NCBI RefSeq assembly: GCF_034274695.1
Contig: NZ_CP128362.1
Coordinates: 4,280,501 to 4,344,500 of the forward strand
DNA: 64,000 nucleotides
Direction: 5' to 3'
Source of the DNA: Chitinophaga sp. LS1
Lineage (GTDB): Bacteria; Bacteroidota; Bacteroidia; Chitinophagales; Chitinophagaceae
The position numbers and the translations under genes are program-made. Positions 50,684 to 59,389 of this stretch are shown here, piece after piece. How positions within the stretch are numbered: the stretch's first letter is position 1; each line of letters starts with the position of its first letter. The notes beneath the pieces were generated by a model. That model was not told where the DNA came from and made no database searches. It saw nothing but the letters and a program-made list of their open reading frames with translations.

Positions 50684-52846
50684 TTATATTTTCTTCAGCA
50701 ACACCTTCTGCTTCGTAAAATCCGCCGCCGCATCCATAAACGCCATCATCTGCCCCCACGCACCTACTGTCTCATGCTGATGATTATAACTCTTCGTAAT
50801 ATTCACCACCAGCTTATTCCCCTCTACCTTCGAACTACTCACAAACTGCCCGGTCTCATTGATCACTGACTTATTCAGATTCTCCACACCCTCCAATGTA
50901 TACCCCTCCGGAATATTCACCCACACCTCATAAGACACCGTCCGCGGAAACGCCATATGCACATCATAAGTACGCTTCCTTTCTTCAGGTGTCAATTCTA
51001 TCTGACCTGTGATCAGTTTTCCGATATCCAGCATATAATTATTCCCCGCCTTCTTTACAAAACCATCCATGGTAAATGACTGATGCATCGTAAACGGCTT
51101 ATTCTGTTTCTCCAGTCCCTGATCCGCCACTTTATAATAAGTCACCGCCGTAGGCTGAATACTATAATCTGTATAGATATTATCTTTCACCGTTTCATCC
51201 ATATCTTTCCGTGCCTTTGCAAACGCCGCCTTGTATTCAGGAAACCGCTTTTTATCTGCTGATAGATCACGCTCGAAAGTGGTAGACATGCTCAATGTTT
51301 TTCTTTCCTCTTCCAACATATCTTCATACAGCAACATATCTACATACTGATAACGATATTGCCCTTTTGCACGTATCATCCTGTCAATATTCAGCGTTTG
51401 CAGGTTCTCTGCATTAAAACTGATATTCAGTTTCTCAGCATCTACATTCTGCGCCGCAGTACTTACAGGCAATGTGATCTTTCTGAAACTGGATGATTTT
51501 TCCCCTTTGCTCCCCGTCACACTTACCGCATAAGCTTCCTGTCCTTCCAGTCCGGTCGGCAACTCATCAGGATAACTAAACATAGATCCCAGGTAGCAAT
51601 ACATAGGTTGATCATCTGGTTTAGCAATGATAAAATATTCCAGGTCATCCAGTGAAACCGCATCCTGCAGCGTACCTACACTACGTGGCACCGCCGCTGC
51701 CAGATCTGTATCAATATCATACTTCAATAATAACTGACGAAATGCATTGGCCACAAAGTGAGACCTTGGTGAATATAATTTCCTGTTCTGTCCTACTTCT
51801 ATATCCGCGCCCAGGCCCCCCTGCTCACGGTAAAGCGCTGCATAACGAATGTAATAATATGCCAGTTCCGCTATCTCTCTCTTCGACATATCTGTTTTGT
51901 TATGTACCTTCTTGTAATTGCTAAGTACATCCGGGAACTCCTTCAGGATAGCTGGCAGCGCCATATACTGCGCTCCTACACTGATGATCCGGTAAGTCAG
52001 GTATTCCTTGATATCTTTCTCATTTACCCCATTCACCATGTCTTCCGCAATATTGTAAGTCAACCTTAATGTCGGCAGACTACGATTGGCATACAACCAG
52101 CGCTCATCCGTAATTTTAGGTACATCTTTTTTATGAATAGAGAATACGTAGTCTTCATCTTCCTTTGTACGCTTCAACACACTTGAATCATCATTGAGGT
52201 ATCTCCATGACACACCCATTTTCCTGAAAACCCTGATGTCCAGTGCAAAGTCCAGCATCGGGTATTTCTCACCAATACTGTAATCCAATGGATCCGGATT
52301 CGTAAACCAGCTAGCCGCATCTTTATTGATCCGTACATAATAGTCGATGATGTCGCCTACCTGCAGGTCAGCAATTGCGATCTTCTGTTTTTTATCATCC
52401 TTTTCATCCTTTACATTGACCGCATCATTCATGTCTATATCTCGCTGCTGGCCATTTGGCTTGATCACACGAATGCCCATAAAGGATACCAGTTTGTACC
52501 CGCGCGCCCAGCTGCTGCTCTTCAGTTTCTGGATATTGAATTCAGAATATTCTTCCAGCGCTGCCTTATCCTGGATCTTAACACGCTCGTGCAAGGTCGT
52601 GTTAATATGATCTTTGCGCCGGCTATGATCCGCATCCAGCGAGAACTTCACTGCAAGTATCACTGCCGATTCATTCTGATATTTTTCAGGCACTACTGTT
52701 TGTGCAAAGGCTGGATCTTTCGCATCCTGTACTTCTTTTTTCACCTCATCAGCTTCTGCCTGATAGGCTCTTTCCTGTTTTGACTGTGCCTGAATATGCA
52801 GGCCTGTGGTGAATAGCAGGGCCGTAATGACAATGCTTCTATACAT
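50684..52846 (-). CDS. DUF3857-type secreted protein
   Basis: The 720-residue protein has an N-terminal signal (SIVITALLFTTGLHIQAQ) and a DUF3857-like region (~60-230, with LQVGDIIDYYVRIN). The transglutaminase-like part is weakly conserved with no clear Cys-His-Asp set. It ends in a long beta-rich domain. The gene is 13 bp downstream of a related DUF3857 gene, forming an operon. Role in the periplasm or outer membrane is unknown. Confidence 0.8.
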   Translation of the reverse strand: MYRSIVITALLFTTGLHIQAQSKQERAYQAEADEVKKEVQDAKDPAFAQTVVPEKYQNESAVILAVKFSLDADHSRRKDHINTTLHERVKIQDKAALEEYSEFNIQKLKSSSWARGYKLVSFMGIRVIKPNGQQRDIDMNDAVNVKDEKDDKKQKIAIADLQVGDIIDYYVRINKDAASWFTNPDPLDYSIGEKYPMLDFALDIRVFRKMGVSWRYLNDDSSVLKRTKEDEDYVFSIHKKDVPKITDERWLYANRSLPTLRLTYNIAEDMVNGVNEKDIKEYLTYRIISVGAQYMALPAILKEFPDVLSNYKKVHNKTDMSKREIAELAYYYIRYAALYREQGGLGADIEVGQNRKLYSPRSHFVANAFRQLLLKYDIDTDLAAAVPRSVGTLQDAVSLDDLEYFIIAKPDDQPMYCYLGSMFSYPDELPTGLEGQEAYAVSVTGSKGEKSSSFRKITLPVSTAAQNVDAEKLNISFNAENLQTLNIDRMIRAKGQYRYQYVDMLLYEDMLEEERKTLSMSTTFERDLSADKKRFPEYKAAFAKARKDMDETVKDNIYTDYSIQPTAVTYYKVADQGLEKQNKPFTMHQSFTMDGFVKKAGNNYMLDIGKLITGQIELTPEERKRTYDVHMAFPRTVSYEVWVNIPEGYTLEGVENLNKSVINETGQFVSSSKVEGNKLVVNITKSYNHQHETVGAWGQMMAFMDAAADFTKQKVLLKKI

Positions 52847-52859
52847 AGGTTGTTCTATT

Positions 52860-54734
52860 TTACTGTTGGGTAAGGGTTATTTGTTCCAGGTATTTTTGTG
52901 ATAATGCGGATACCGCTTTATTCCAGTCCCCGAAAGCGGCTTTTTGCAAATAAGTGTTATTGATCTGCAATTGCTTGCGGTAAGTGATCTTATTGCCAGT
53001 GGCCTTGTAGGTGATGTCAAAAATGAAATTAGGTGAAGAAATATGCAGATCCTCCGGCAGGGAAGTCATTTTATACCCTGCAGGTATAAGCAGCTCTGTC
53101 TCTGTGATGTAATTATTTTTGCAGTCGAAACGGATGTCAGTCTTACGTTTTACAGTATCGATCACCGCGTTGTTATATTCCTTGTTGTAGTCGATATCGA
53201 TATACATCTCTTTGCCAAATGAAGATACGGCATCAGGATACTGTAGATCAAAACTTACTTCCAGATCGCCGTCCCGCTGATCCAGCCGGGTAGTGGTGAC
53301 ATTGGATATTTTATAGTGACTATTCTTGTTGGTGATGTAAGTTTCCAGTGATGTCTGTACCCTGTCTTTTTTAGTCAGGTTTATGTTGTACAGCAAGTCA
53401 GATTTGCTTTCACCATTGTATTTGTATTTTATTTTGCCAGTCATACTGTTTCCTTCTATGGTCAGGGATTCCTTGAACAGGCGGGCGTTTTGTGCCGGTG
53501 TGGTGACAGGAATATTTTCTAACAGCACATTGTCTCCGTTTTCAATCATCACTTGTCTGCCGGCTATTCGTTCTGCATAGATGCCGGGTTGCATATACTT
53601 TTCAGTCGCATCGAGGAACCACCATTTATTGTTGTATTGTACGGCACATATCATGTGATTGTCCGCATTCAGGGAAGGAATACTATGATCGTACATAATA
53701 TGATTCGTACCTATCCAGCAGAGTCTTGCATCCAAACCACAACGCACGAGCAGCTCTTTTGTAAGGTTGGCCATGCCTTTACAATCTCCGTATTTCTTGC
53801 GCAGTACCTCGTGCGCTTCGTCAGGACGGAAACCAGCAAGACCATCTTCGAATGCGATATAGCGGATGTTTTCTTCTACCCAGTAAAAAATAGCTTTTAA
53901 CTGATCAAATTTGTCCGGAATACCAGCGGTAATTTCCCTGGCTTTAGCCCCTAAAGTGGCGGTATCTGGGTGCAGCTGGGATGCCAGGTTATGACACCAT
54001 TGATACAGGTCGTTGGTCGTATTAAAGTAAACGGTTTGCTCTCCTTTATAATCTGCACGCTTGCTGCGAACTAAAATATGAGGATAGATCCAGCTTGGCC
54101 CCGGGCTCATGGAGCTTTTCTTCATGGCAGGCAGGTTCGTGGCGGTATAAGTATAGATGTCCGCATCCCGATCTTTATCGTACGTCTTTTCCGTTTTTAT
54201 GTGCTGATTTTCGAAATGGAAAGTATGGATGTCTATGTTCATCCAGCGGGGTACGATGATGCTGATGGTTTTTTGTTTGGAAGGGTAGTAGTCCGTCAGA
54301 TAAACGGTGGTCAGATAGCGGGGATCGCGAATGGCTTTTTCGATGTTCACTTCATTGTGTGCCCCTTGTTTGGAAAAGGGAATATTGAAGTAGCAGATCT
54401 TTTGGTCAGAGTAGAAGTATTCGTCAATATTCAGATAATCGTAAGTGGGCGTGATAGTCCGGTTTTTTTTGCCGTCTGTCAGGATTGTGAGGTCCGTGAT
54501 CTCTTCCTGGTTATTGTAGGGCTCGGAGAAGGGGATGGTGGCGCGGAAGCTGTTGCAGACAAAGTCTTTATGGATAAGTTGTTTTACCGTGACCTGCTTT
54601 TGTTTGGTATTGTATTGAAACTCGAATGTTTCGGAGGAATTGGCTAGTTCGATATTGTCCGGGTCGTCTTGTGATTTTGCATAAACGGAGTGTAGCAATA
54701 ACAAAATTAACAAGGTATAAGAATGGATATTCAT
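52860..54734 (-). CDS. DUF3857 / transglutaminase-like secreted protein
   Basis: The 624-residue protein has a signal peptide (YTLLILLLLHSVYAKS), an N-terminal DUF3857 region and a transglutaminase-like core with YGDCKGMANLTKELLVRCG (Cys), NADNHMICAV (His) and WWFLDATEKY (Asp), so the catalytic triad seems complete. It likely works on periplasmic substrates. Same operon as the next gene. Confidence 0.85.
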   Translation of the reverse strand: MNIHSYTLLILLLLHSVYAKSQDDPDNIELANSSETFEFQYNTKQKQVTVKQLIHKDFVCNSFRATIPFSEPYNNQEEITDLTILTDGKKNRTITPTYDYLNIDEYFYSDQKICYFNIPFSKQGAHNEVNIEKAIRDPRYLTTVYLTDYYPSKQKTISIIVPRWMNIDIHTFHFENQHIKTEKTYDKDRDADIYTYTATNLPAMKKSSMSPGPSWIYPHILVRSKRADYKGEQTVYFNTTNDLYQWCHNLASQLHPDTATLGAKAREITAGIPDKFDQLKAIFYWVEENIRYIAFEDGLAGFRPDEAHEVLRKKYGDCKGMANLTKELLVRCGLDARLCWIGTNHIMYDHSIPSLNADNHMICAVQYNNKWWFLDATEKYMQPGIYAERIAGRQVMIENGDNVLLENIPVTTPAQNARLFKESLTIEGNSMTGKIKYKYNGESKSDLLYNINLTKKDRVQTSLETYITNKNSHYKISNVTTTRLDQRDGDLEVSFDLQYPDAVSSFGKEMYIDIDYNKEYNNAVIDTVKRKTDIRFDCKNNYITETELLIPAGYKMTSLPEDLHISSPNFIFDITYKATGNKITYRKQLQINNTYLQKAAFGDWNKAVSALSQKYLEQITLTQQ

Positions 54735-54788
54735 AATGTATAAGGAAAATAAGTATAAGATTAAAAGTATATCATTTGGCTGAAAACA

Positions 54789-54821
54789 AAAAGCGCTTCT
54801 GCTATTAACAGAAGCGCTTTT
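54789..54821. terminator. Terminator of the OmpP1-like gene
   Basis: AAAAGCGCTTCTG and CAGAAGCGCTTTT form a perfect 13-bp stem with a 7-nt loop, 18 bp after the stop of the leftward gene at 54840. Confidence 0.85.
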
Positions 54822-54839
54822 CTGATTTTATAATTTTTT

Positions 54840-56420
54840 TTAGAATTTCCAACCGAAAGTAGCCAGTCCTGTATAAGAAGTTTTCTCAATCTTCGCAGCA
54901 TCTGGTGTCACATAGTTCATGTTATTTGCCAGCATGGTATATGGCTGGTTATAACTGGTAGAAGAACCATAGATAAATGCTAAGTCCATGTAGAAGCCAT
55001 TGTTGCGATAGCCAATACCACTGGAGTAGTAAGAGCGTACCCCATCAAGGCTGCTGATTTTGTAAGGACTGCCATAGTAGGAGTAACCCAGACGTAATGC
55101 AATGGTATGCAGTTTCAACTCACCACCTACGCGGAAGTTGGACGCTGCCTGGTAAGTATCTTTAATCGAATTGTTCCTGTCAGTTTCTGTTTCGCGGTCA
55201 TAGCCGTCGTTGTTTTTGAAACGCATATGCATGGAAGCATAGTCTACATATTCGTAATCCACGCTGATGAAACCTGTAGGCTTACGGGTATCGGCAGATG
55301 GTGCGAACAGGTAGGTAGCACTAAGGATACCTTTCCATGGCGTACGGACGGTGTATTTGGATTCATCATCCAGACCATCATAACGGCTGTCGAGGGAAGA
55401 GAATGAATGCACTCCGTTTGACTTCGTAGACGTGGTCATATCTGTATGGTACTCATCAGTAAGCCAGATCCAGGAAGGCGTATGGATAGTTGCCCCCAGG
55501 TTCAACGTCTTCACCGGTCTGTAAATGATACCCAGTTTTGCATTGATACCGGTACCGTAAGTTCTCAGTACTTCTGTGGTAGTAAAGTAGTTGAGGTCTG
55601 TAGCTACGGTATTGAGGTTCGTTTCTTTCCAGGTCAGGTCTCTTCTGTATTGCACGTTTGGAACGCCAATACCACCACCGATGTAGAACTTATCGTTGTA
55701 GTTAGCGCCAAAGGAACCTGCAAATTCAGTATTCGCGCCTCTTTCAAAGCTGGTGCTTTCCTGGCGTACGTATACACTATTGTCAGTAGCTTCGGCCGCA
55801 GAGTAGAATGTACCTGCAAAAGAGCCATCTGTATTTGTCACCGGGTTGATCAGGTATGTCTGGTAAGCGAGGGCAGAGGAGTGAGCCAGGATGGTTTGGT
55901 CAGGATCTCCACCCAGCTGTGCATTCGGATTGGTAATTCCTGCTGCATCAGCTGCCAGGTAATAATTTAAGGAAAGAGAAGAATTATGGATATCTCCGGT
56001 ATAATAAGTACGCTGGTTATAGTTTGACGTACGGTTTACACCGATACCGCCGCTGAAGTTCTGCCATTTACTGCCCGGTTTCTTTCTTTTACCGCCCCAG
56101 ATGATGGTGGCGTTAGAGATATTCAGGTTCGTTCTGGAATCACTGGAGGACACCCCCTGGTAAGTACCGGTAGAAGATATAGAAGGAACACCGACGGTAA
56201 AGGAGAAGTCGCTTGTTCTGAAGAAACCTACTGTAGCAGGGTTGATGTACATGGAAGAAGCTTCCCCGCCCAATGCGCCCTGAGCCCCACCCACGGCCTG
56301 TGCACGGGCTGTTCCTGAAGGAGCGCCGCTGCTGAAACGTAAAGCGTCGTCAATATTTTGTGCTTGCAATGAGAAACAGGCTCCTGTCATAGCAATGGCT
56401 AACACCATTCTTTTCATCAT
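54840..56420 (-). CDS. OmpP1/FadL-like outer-membrane protein
   Basis: The 526-residue protein has a signal peptide ending ACFSLQAQ, then LRFSSGAPSGTARAQAVGGAQGAL and SSMYINPATVGFF, the OmpP1/FadL-type N-terminal plug region. The rest is beta-barrel-like and ends in an aromatic residue (ATFGWKF). Probably a channel for hydrophobic compounds. Confidence 0.85.
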   Translation of the reverse strand: MMKRMVLAIAMTGACFSLQAQNIDDALRFSSGAPSGTARAQAVGGAQGALGGEASSMYINPATVGFFRTSDFSFTVGVPSISSTGTYQGVSSSDSRTNLNISNATIIWGGKRKKPGSKWQNFSGGIGVNRTSNYNQRTYYTGDIHNSSLSLNYYLAADAAGITNPNAQLGGDPDQTILAHSSALAYQTYLINPVTNTDGSFAGTFYSAAEATDNSVYVRQESTSFERGANTEFAGSFGANYNDKFYIGGGIGVPNVQYRRDLTWKETNLNTVATDLNYFTTTEVLRTYGTGINAKLGIIYRPVKTLNLGATIHTPSWIWLTDEYHTDMTTSTKSNGVHSFSSLDSRYDGLDDESKYTVRTPWKGILSATYLFAPSADTRKPTGFISVDYEYVDYASMHMRFKNNDGYDRETETDRNNSIKDTYQAASNFRVGGELKLHTIALRLGYSYYGSPYKISSLDGVRSYYSSGIGYRNNGFYMDLAFIYGSSTSYNQPYTMLANNMNYVTPDAAKIEKTSYTGLATFGWKF

Positions 56421-56508
56421 ATGGTAGAATTAAGGGTTAAAAAATACCCCGGCCTATTTTGACCAGGGTAGATTTTTAAGAATATCAATGATCAAATCAT
56501 TTTTAAGA

Positions 56509-57504
56509 TTAGTTACGGCCTCTGCCGCCACCACCTACGCGACCACCGCCGCCTCCGCCACCGAAGGAACCACCACCGCCACCGCTTGTACGGCCTGGGC
56601 TATAAGATGGAGCAGGTGAATAAGAACGCTGTGGTTGATAAGAAGGTTGTGACTGCTGTGAAGGTGAGTAAGACCTTGCTGGCTGATAAGATGACCGGCT
56701 TGGCTGACTTGTAGTACGGCCACCGCTGTTGTCAACTGTAGTAGTACGCTCACCTGATGTTGGTGAATAAGTACGTCTTGGCTGATAAGAACCTGCAGAA
56801 CCGTTACTGATACGACCACCACTGTTGCCGGAATTGCCATTCACTACTCTGGAAGGACGATAGTCAGTTCTTGTGGTGCGGCCACCGCTGTTACCAATTA
56901 CACGACCACCGGATGATCCTGTGGCAAATGAGGTATTGCGTGTAGCACGTCTGTAACCACCGGCGTAACCATAGCCATGACCACCGTAGTAGCCGCCATA
57001 GTAACCACCATAATATGGATATCCATATCCATAACCATAATATCCGTAGTAAGGATAGTAGAATGGATCATAATAGCCATAACCATAGTAAGGATAGCCA
57101 TAACCAAAACCAAGGCTGAATGCGGAACCATAGCCGTATCCATAACCAAAGCCAATGCCGAAGGAGCTACCATAACCGTAATACGGATTGGCATACATGC
57201 TGGAATAAACACCAGGTGTGCCATAATAATCATAGAAACCGCCGGAATAAGCATTGTCATTGAACAAACTTAAGCGGCGTGCATAATCCCCCTGGTCATC
57301 GTCGTAATTAACATATGTTCCCCCATCTTCACTATCAGTATATTGAACGTTGTCACCACCGTTATTATTATTTGAGGAAGCATAGGCAGGTTTAACTCTC
57401 GGAGAATAATACACATCATCCGGTGTTTGGGTTGTTTTATATGCTGACGAACAGCTACTTAATATCATTAGCGTCAGTACAGCGAGGTAAGGAGCTGATT
57501 TCAT
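56509..57504 (-). CDS. Tyr/Gly-rich low-complexity lipoprotein
   Basis: The 331-residue protein has a lipoprotein signal (LAVLTLMILSSCSS, Cys ~18), a Tyr/Gly-rich middle (~100-190, YGYG repeats) and a Gly/Arg/Ser/Tyr-rich tail with short SYSPxx repeats and GGGG runs. No enzyme motif. It may be a surface-anchored structural or adhesive protein. The skewed composition also generates false frames on other strands. Confidence 0.75.
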   Translation of the reverse strand: MKSAPYLAVLTLMILSSCSSAYKTTQTPDDVYYSPRVKPAYASSNNNNGGDNVQYTDSEDGGTYVNYDDDQGDYARRLSLFNDNAYSGGFYDYYGTPGVYSSMYANPYYGYGSSFGIGFGYGYGYGSAFSLGFGYGYPYYGYGYYDPFYYPYYGYYGYGYGYPYYGGYYGGYYGGHGYGYAGGYRRATRNTSFATGSSGGRVIGNSGGRTTRTDYRPSRVVNGNSGNSGGRISNGSAGSYQPRRTYSPTSGERTTTVDNSGGRTTSQPSRSSYQPARSYSPSQQSQPSYQPQRSYSPAPSYSPGRTSGGGGGSFGGGGGGGRVGGGGRGRN

Positions 57505-57781
57505 TGTCGGAATTTTTAGCCTGAATTACACTATAAATTTACACTATTTTAACGTTCAAATGTCGGTAAACGTTACAAGATTCCTAAACCGTTCATAATA
57601 TTTTACTAAACTATTTGCACGTTTCTGATTTTCATGTAGGTTTGTGACATTTTACCTTTTGGTAATATATTTAACACAAATATTACGCCACAATATCTAA
57701 TTATTGTGTAATAAGTAGGGTAGCTTGCACAAGTTGTTGTAAATGAGAAAAATAATCGACAATTATATAATCAAATTTTAA
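57505..57781. other. Divergent promoter region
   Basis: AT-rich region between the lipoprotein gene and proS; it presumably holds both promoters. No clear operator was seen. Confidence 0.4.
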
Positions 57782-59257
57782 ATGAGTAAAGAGATCACGG
57801 CCCGTTCCGAAGACTATTCACAATGGTACAATGATTTGGTGCTGAAGGGCGGTTTAGCCGATTATTCTGCCGTAAGAGGATGTATGGTCATCAAACCTTA
57901 TGGATTTGCGCTCTGGGAAGGAATGCGCGATGTATTGGACAAAAAATTCAAAGATACAGGGCATCAGAATGCCTACTTCCCGTTGTTCATCCCCAAAAGC
58001 TTCCTGAGTAAGGAAGAAGATCACGTGGAAGGCTTTGCAAAGGAATGTGCGGTGGTTACTCACCACAGGCTCATGAAGAATCCTGACGGCCCCGGTGTAG
58101 TTGTAGACCCTACCGCAAAGCTGGAAGAGGAGCTGATCGTTCGCCCAACCTCCGAAACAATTATCTGGAATACATATAAAGACTGGATCAAGTCTTACCG
58201 CGACCTGCCGTTGCTCATTAACCAATGGGCGAATGTAGTGCGCTGGGAGATGCGTACCCGTTTGTTCCTCCGTACTGCAGAATTCCTCTGGCAGGAAGGG
58301 CATACCGCCCATGCTACTTCGGAGGAAGCGATTGCCGAAGCAGAGCAGATGCTGGAAGTGTACGCTGATTTTGCAGAAAACTATATGGCACTGCCCGTAA
58401 TAAGAGGTGTAAAATCTCCTGCTGAGCGTTTTGCCGGTGCCCTCGATACTTACTGTATCGAAGCGCTGATGCAGGACGGCAAAGCACTGCAGGCAGGTAC
58501 TTCTCACTTCCTTGGCCAGAATTTTGCTAAGGTATTTGACGTAACTTTCACCAACAAGGAAAATAAACTGGAATATGTATGGGCTACCTCATGGGGTGTA
58601 TCTACCCGCCTGATTGGTGCCCTGGTCATGGCGCACAGTGATGATGATGGGTTGATACTGCCTCCGCGCATTGCCCCACTGCAGGTGGTGATAGTGCCTA
58701 TATACAAAGGTGCAGAGCAGAAAGAAAAGATCGATGCGAAAGTGTTCGAAATCATGAGCGATCTGAAAAAAGCAGGTATCCGTGTTAAATACGATGATGC
58801 AGACAACAACCGTCCTGGCTGGAAATTTGCTGAGTACGAATTGAAGGGAGTACCTGTACGTATCGCTATTGGTGCCAGAGATCTGGAAAATAATGTTGCG
58901 GAAGTAGCCCGCCGCGATTCCAAAGAGAAATCCAGTCAGTCACTGGATGGCCTGGGGGCTTATATCGGCACATTGCTGGAAGATATCCAAACGCAGATGT
59001 ACAATAAGGCGAAAGCTTACCGTGATGAGCACATTACACCTGCTAACACGATGGACGAGTTTGAAAAACTGCTGGACGAAAAAGGTGGTTTCATCTCCGC
59101 ACACTGGGATGGCACTGCCGAAACAGAAGAAAAAATCAAAGAGCGTACAAAGGCCACCATCCGTTGTATTCCTTTGAACAATCCTCAGGAAGCAGGTACC
59201 TGCATCCTGACCGGTAAACCTTCTACACAGCGTGTACTATTCGCGAGAGCTTATTAA
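57782..59257 (+). CDS. proS: Prolyl-tRNA synthetase (short, archaeal/eukaryote-like type)
   Basis: The 491-residue protein has class II motifs: [39 protein letters not shown] (motif 2 region) and [21 protein letters not shown] (motif 3). It lacks the large editing insertion of the E. coli type and ends RVLFARAY with a C-terminal tyrosine, as in the archaeal-like forms. Confidence 0.95.
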   Translation: MSKEITARSEDYSQWYNDLVLKGGLADYSAVRGCMVIKPYGFALWEGMRDVLDKKFKDTGHQNAYFPLFIPKSFLSKEEDHVEGFAKECAVVTHHRLMKNPDGPGVVVDPTAKLEEELIVRPTSETIIWNTYKDWIKSYRDLPLLINQWANVVRWEMRTRLFLRTAEFLWQEGHTAHATSEEAIAEAEQMLEVYADFAENYMALPVIRGVKSPAERFAGALDTYCIEALMQDGKALQAGTSHFLGQNFAKVFDVTFTNKENKLEYVWATSWGVSTRLIGALVMAHSDDDGLILPPRIAPLQVVIVPIYKGAEQKEKIDAKVFEIMSDLKKAGIRVKYDDADNNRPGWKFAEYELKGVPVRIAIGARDLENNVAEVARRDSKEKSSQSLDGLGAYIGTLLEDIQTQMYNKAKAYRDEHITPANTMDEFEKLLDEKGGFISAHWDGTAETEEKIKERTKATIRCIPLNNPQEAGTCILTGKPSTQRVLFARAY

Positions 59258-59389
59258 AAGATGAGTTGATAAGGCCGGGTTGCTGCCTGTTAACTCCTCT
59301 ACTCAGAGATACTCATGGAGCAGGGCTGATCTGTTGATCAGTCCTGTTTTCCTTCGGATAAATAATATTCAAAAATCTGACCTTATTTC

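Noticed and set aside
54078..54647. Long plus-strand frame opposite the DUF3857/transglutaminase gene
   Set aside because: It is the shadow of a well-supported gene on the other strand and has no domain.
57854..58507. Minus-strand frame of 217 codons inside proS
   Set aside because: Shadow of proS; no independent support.
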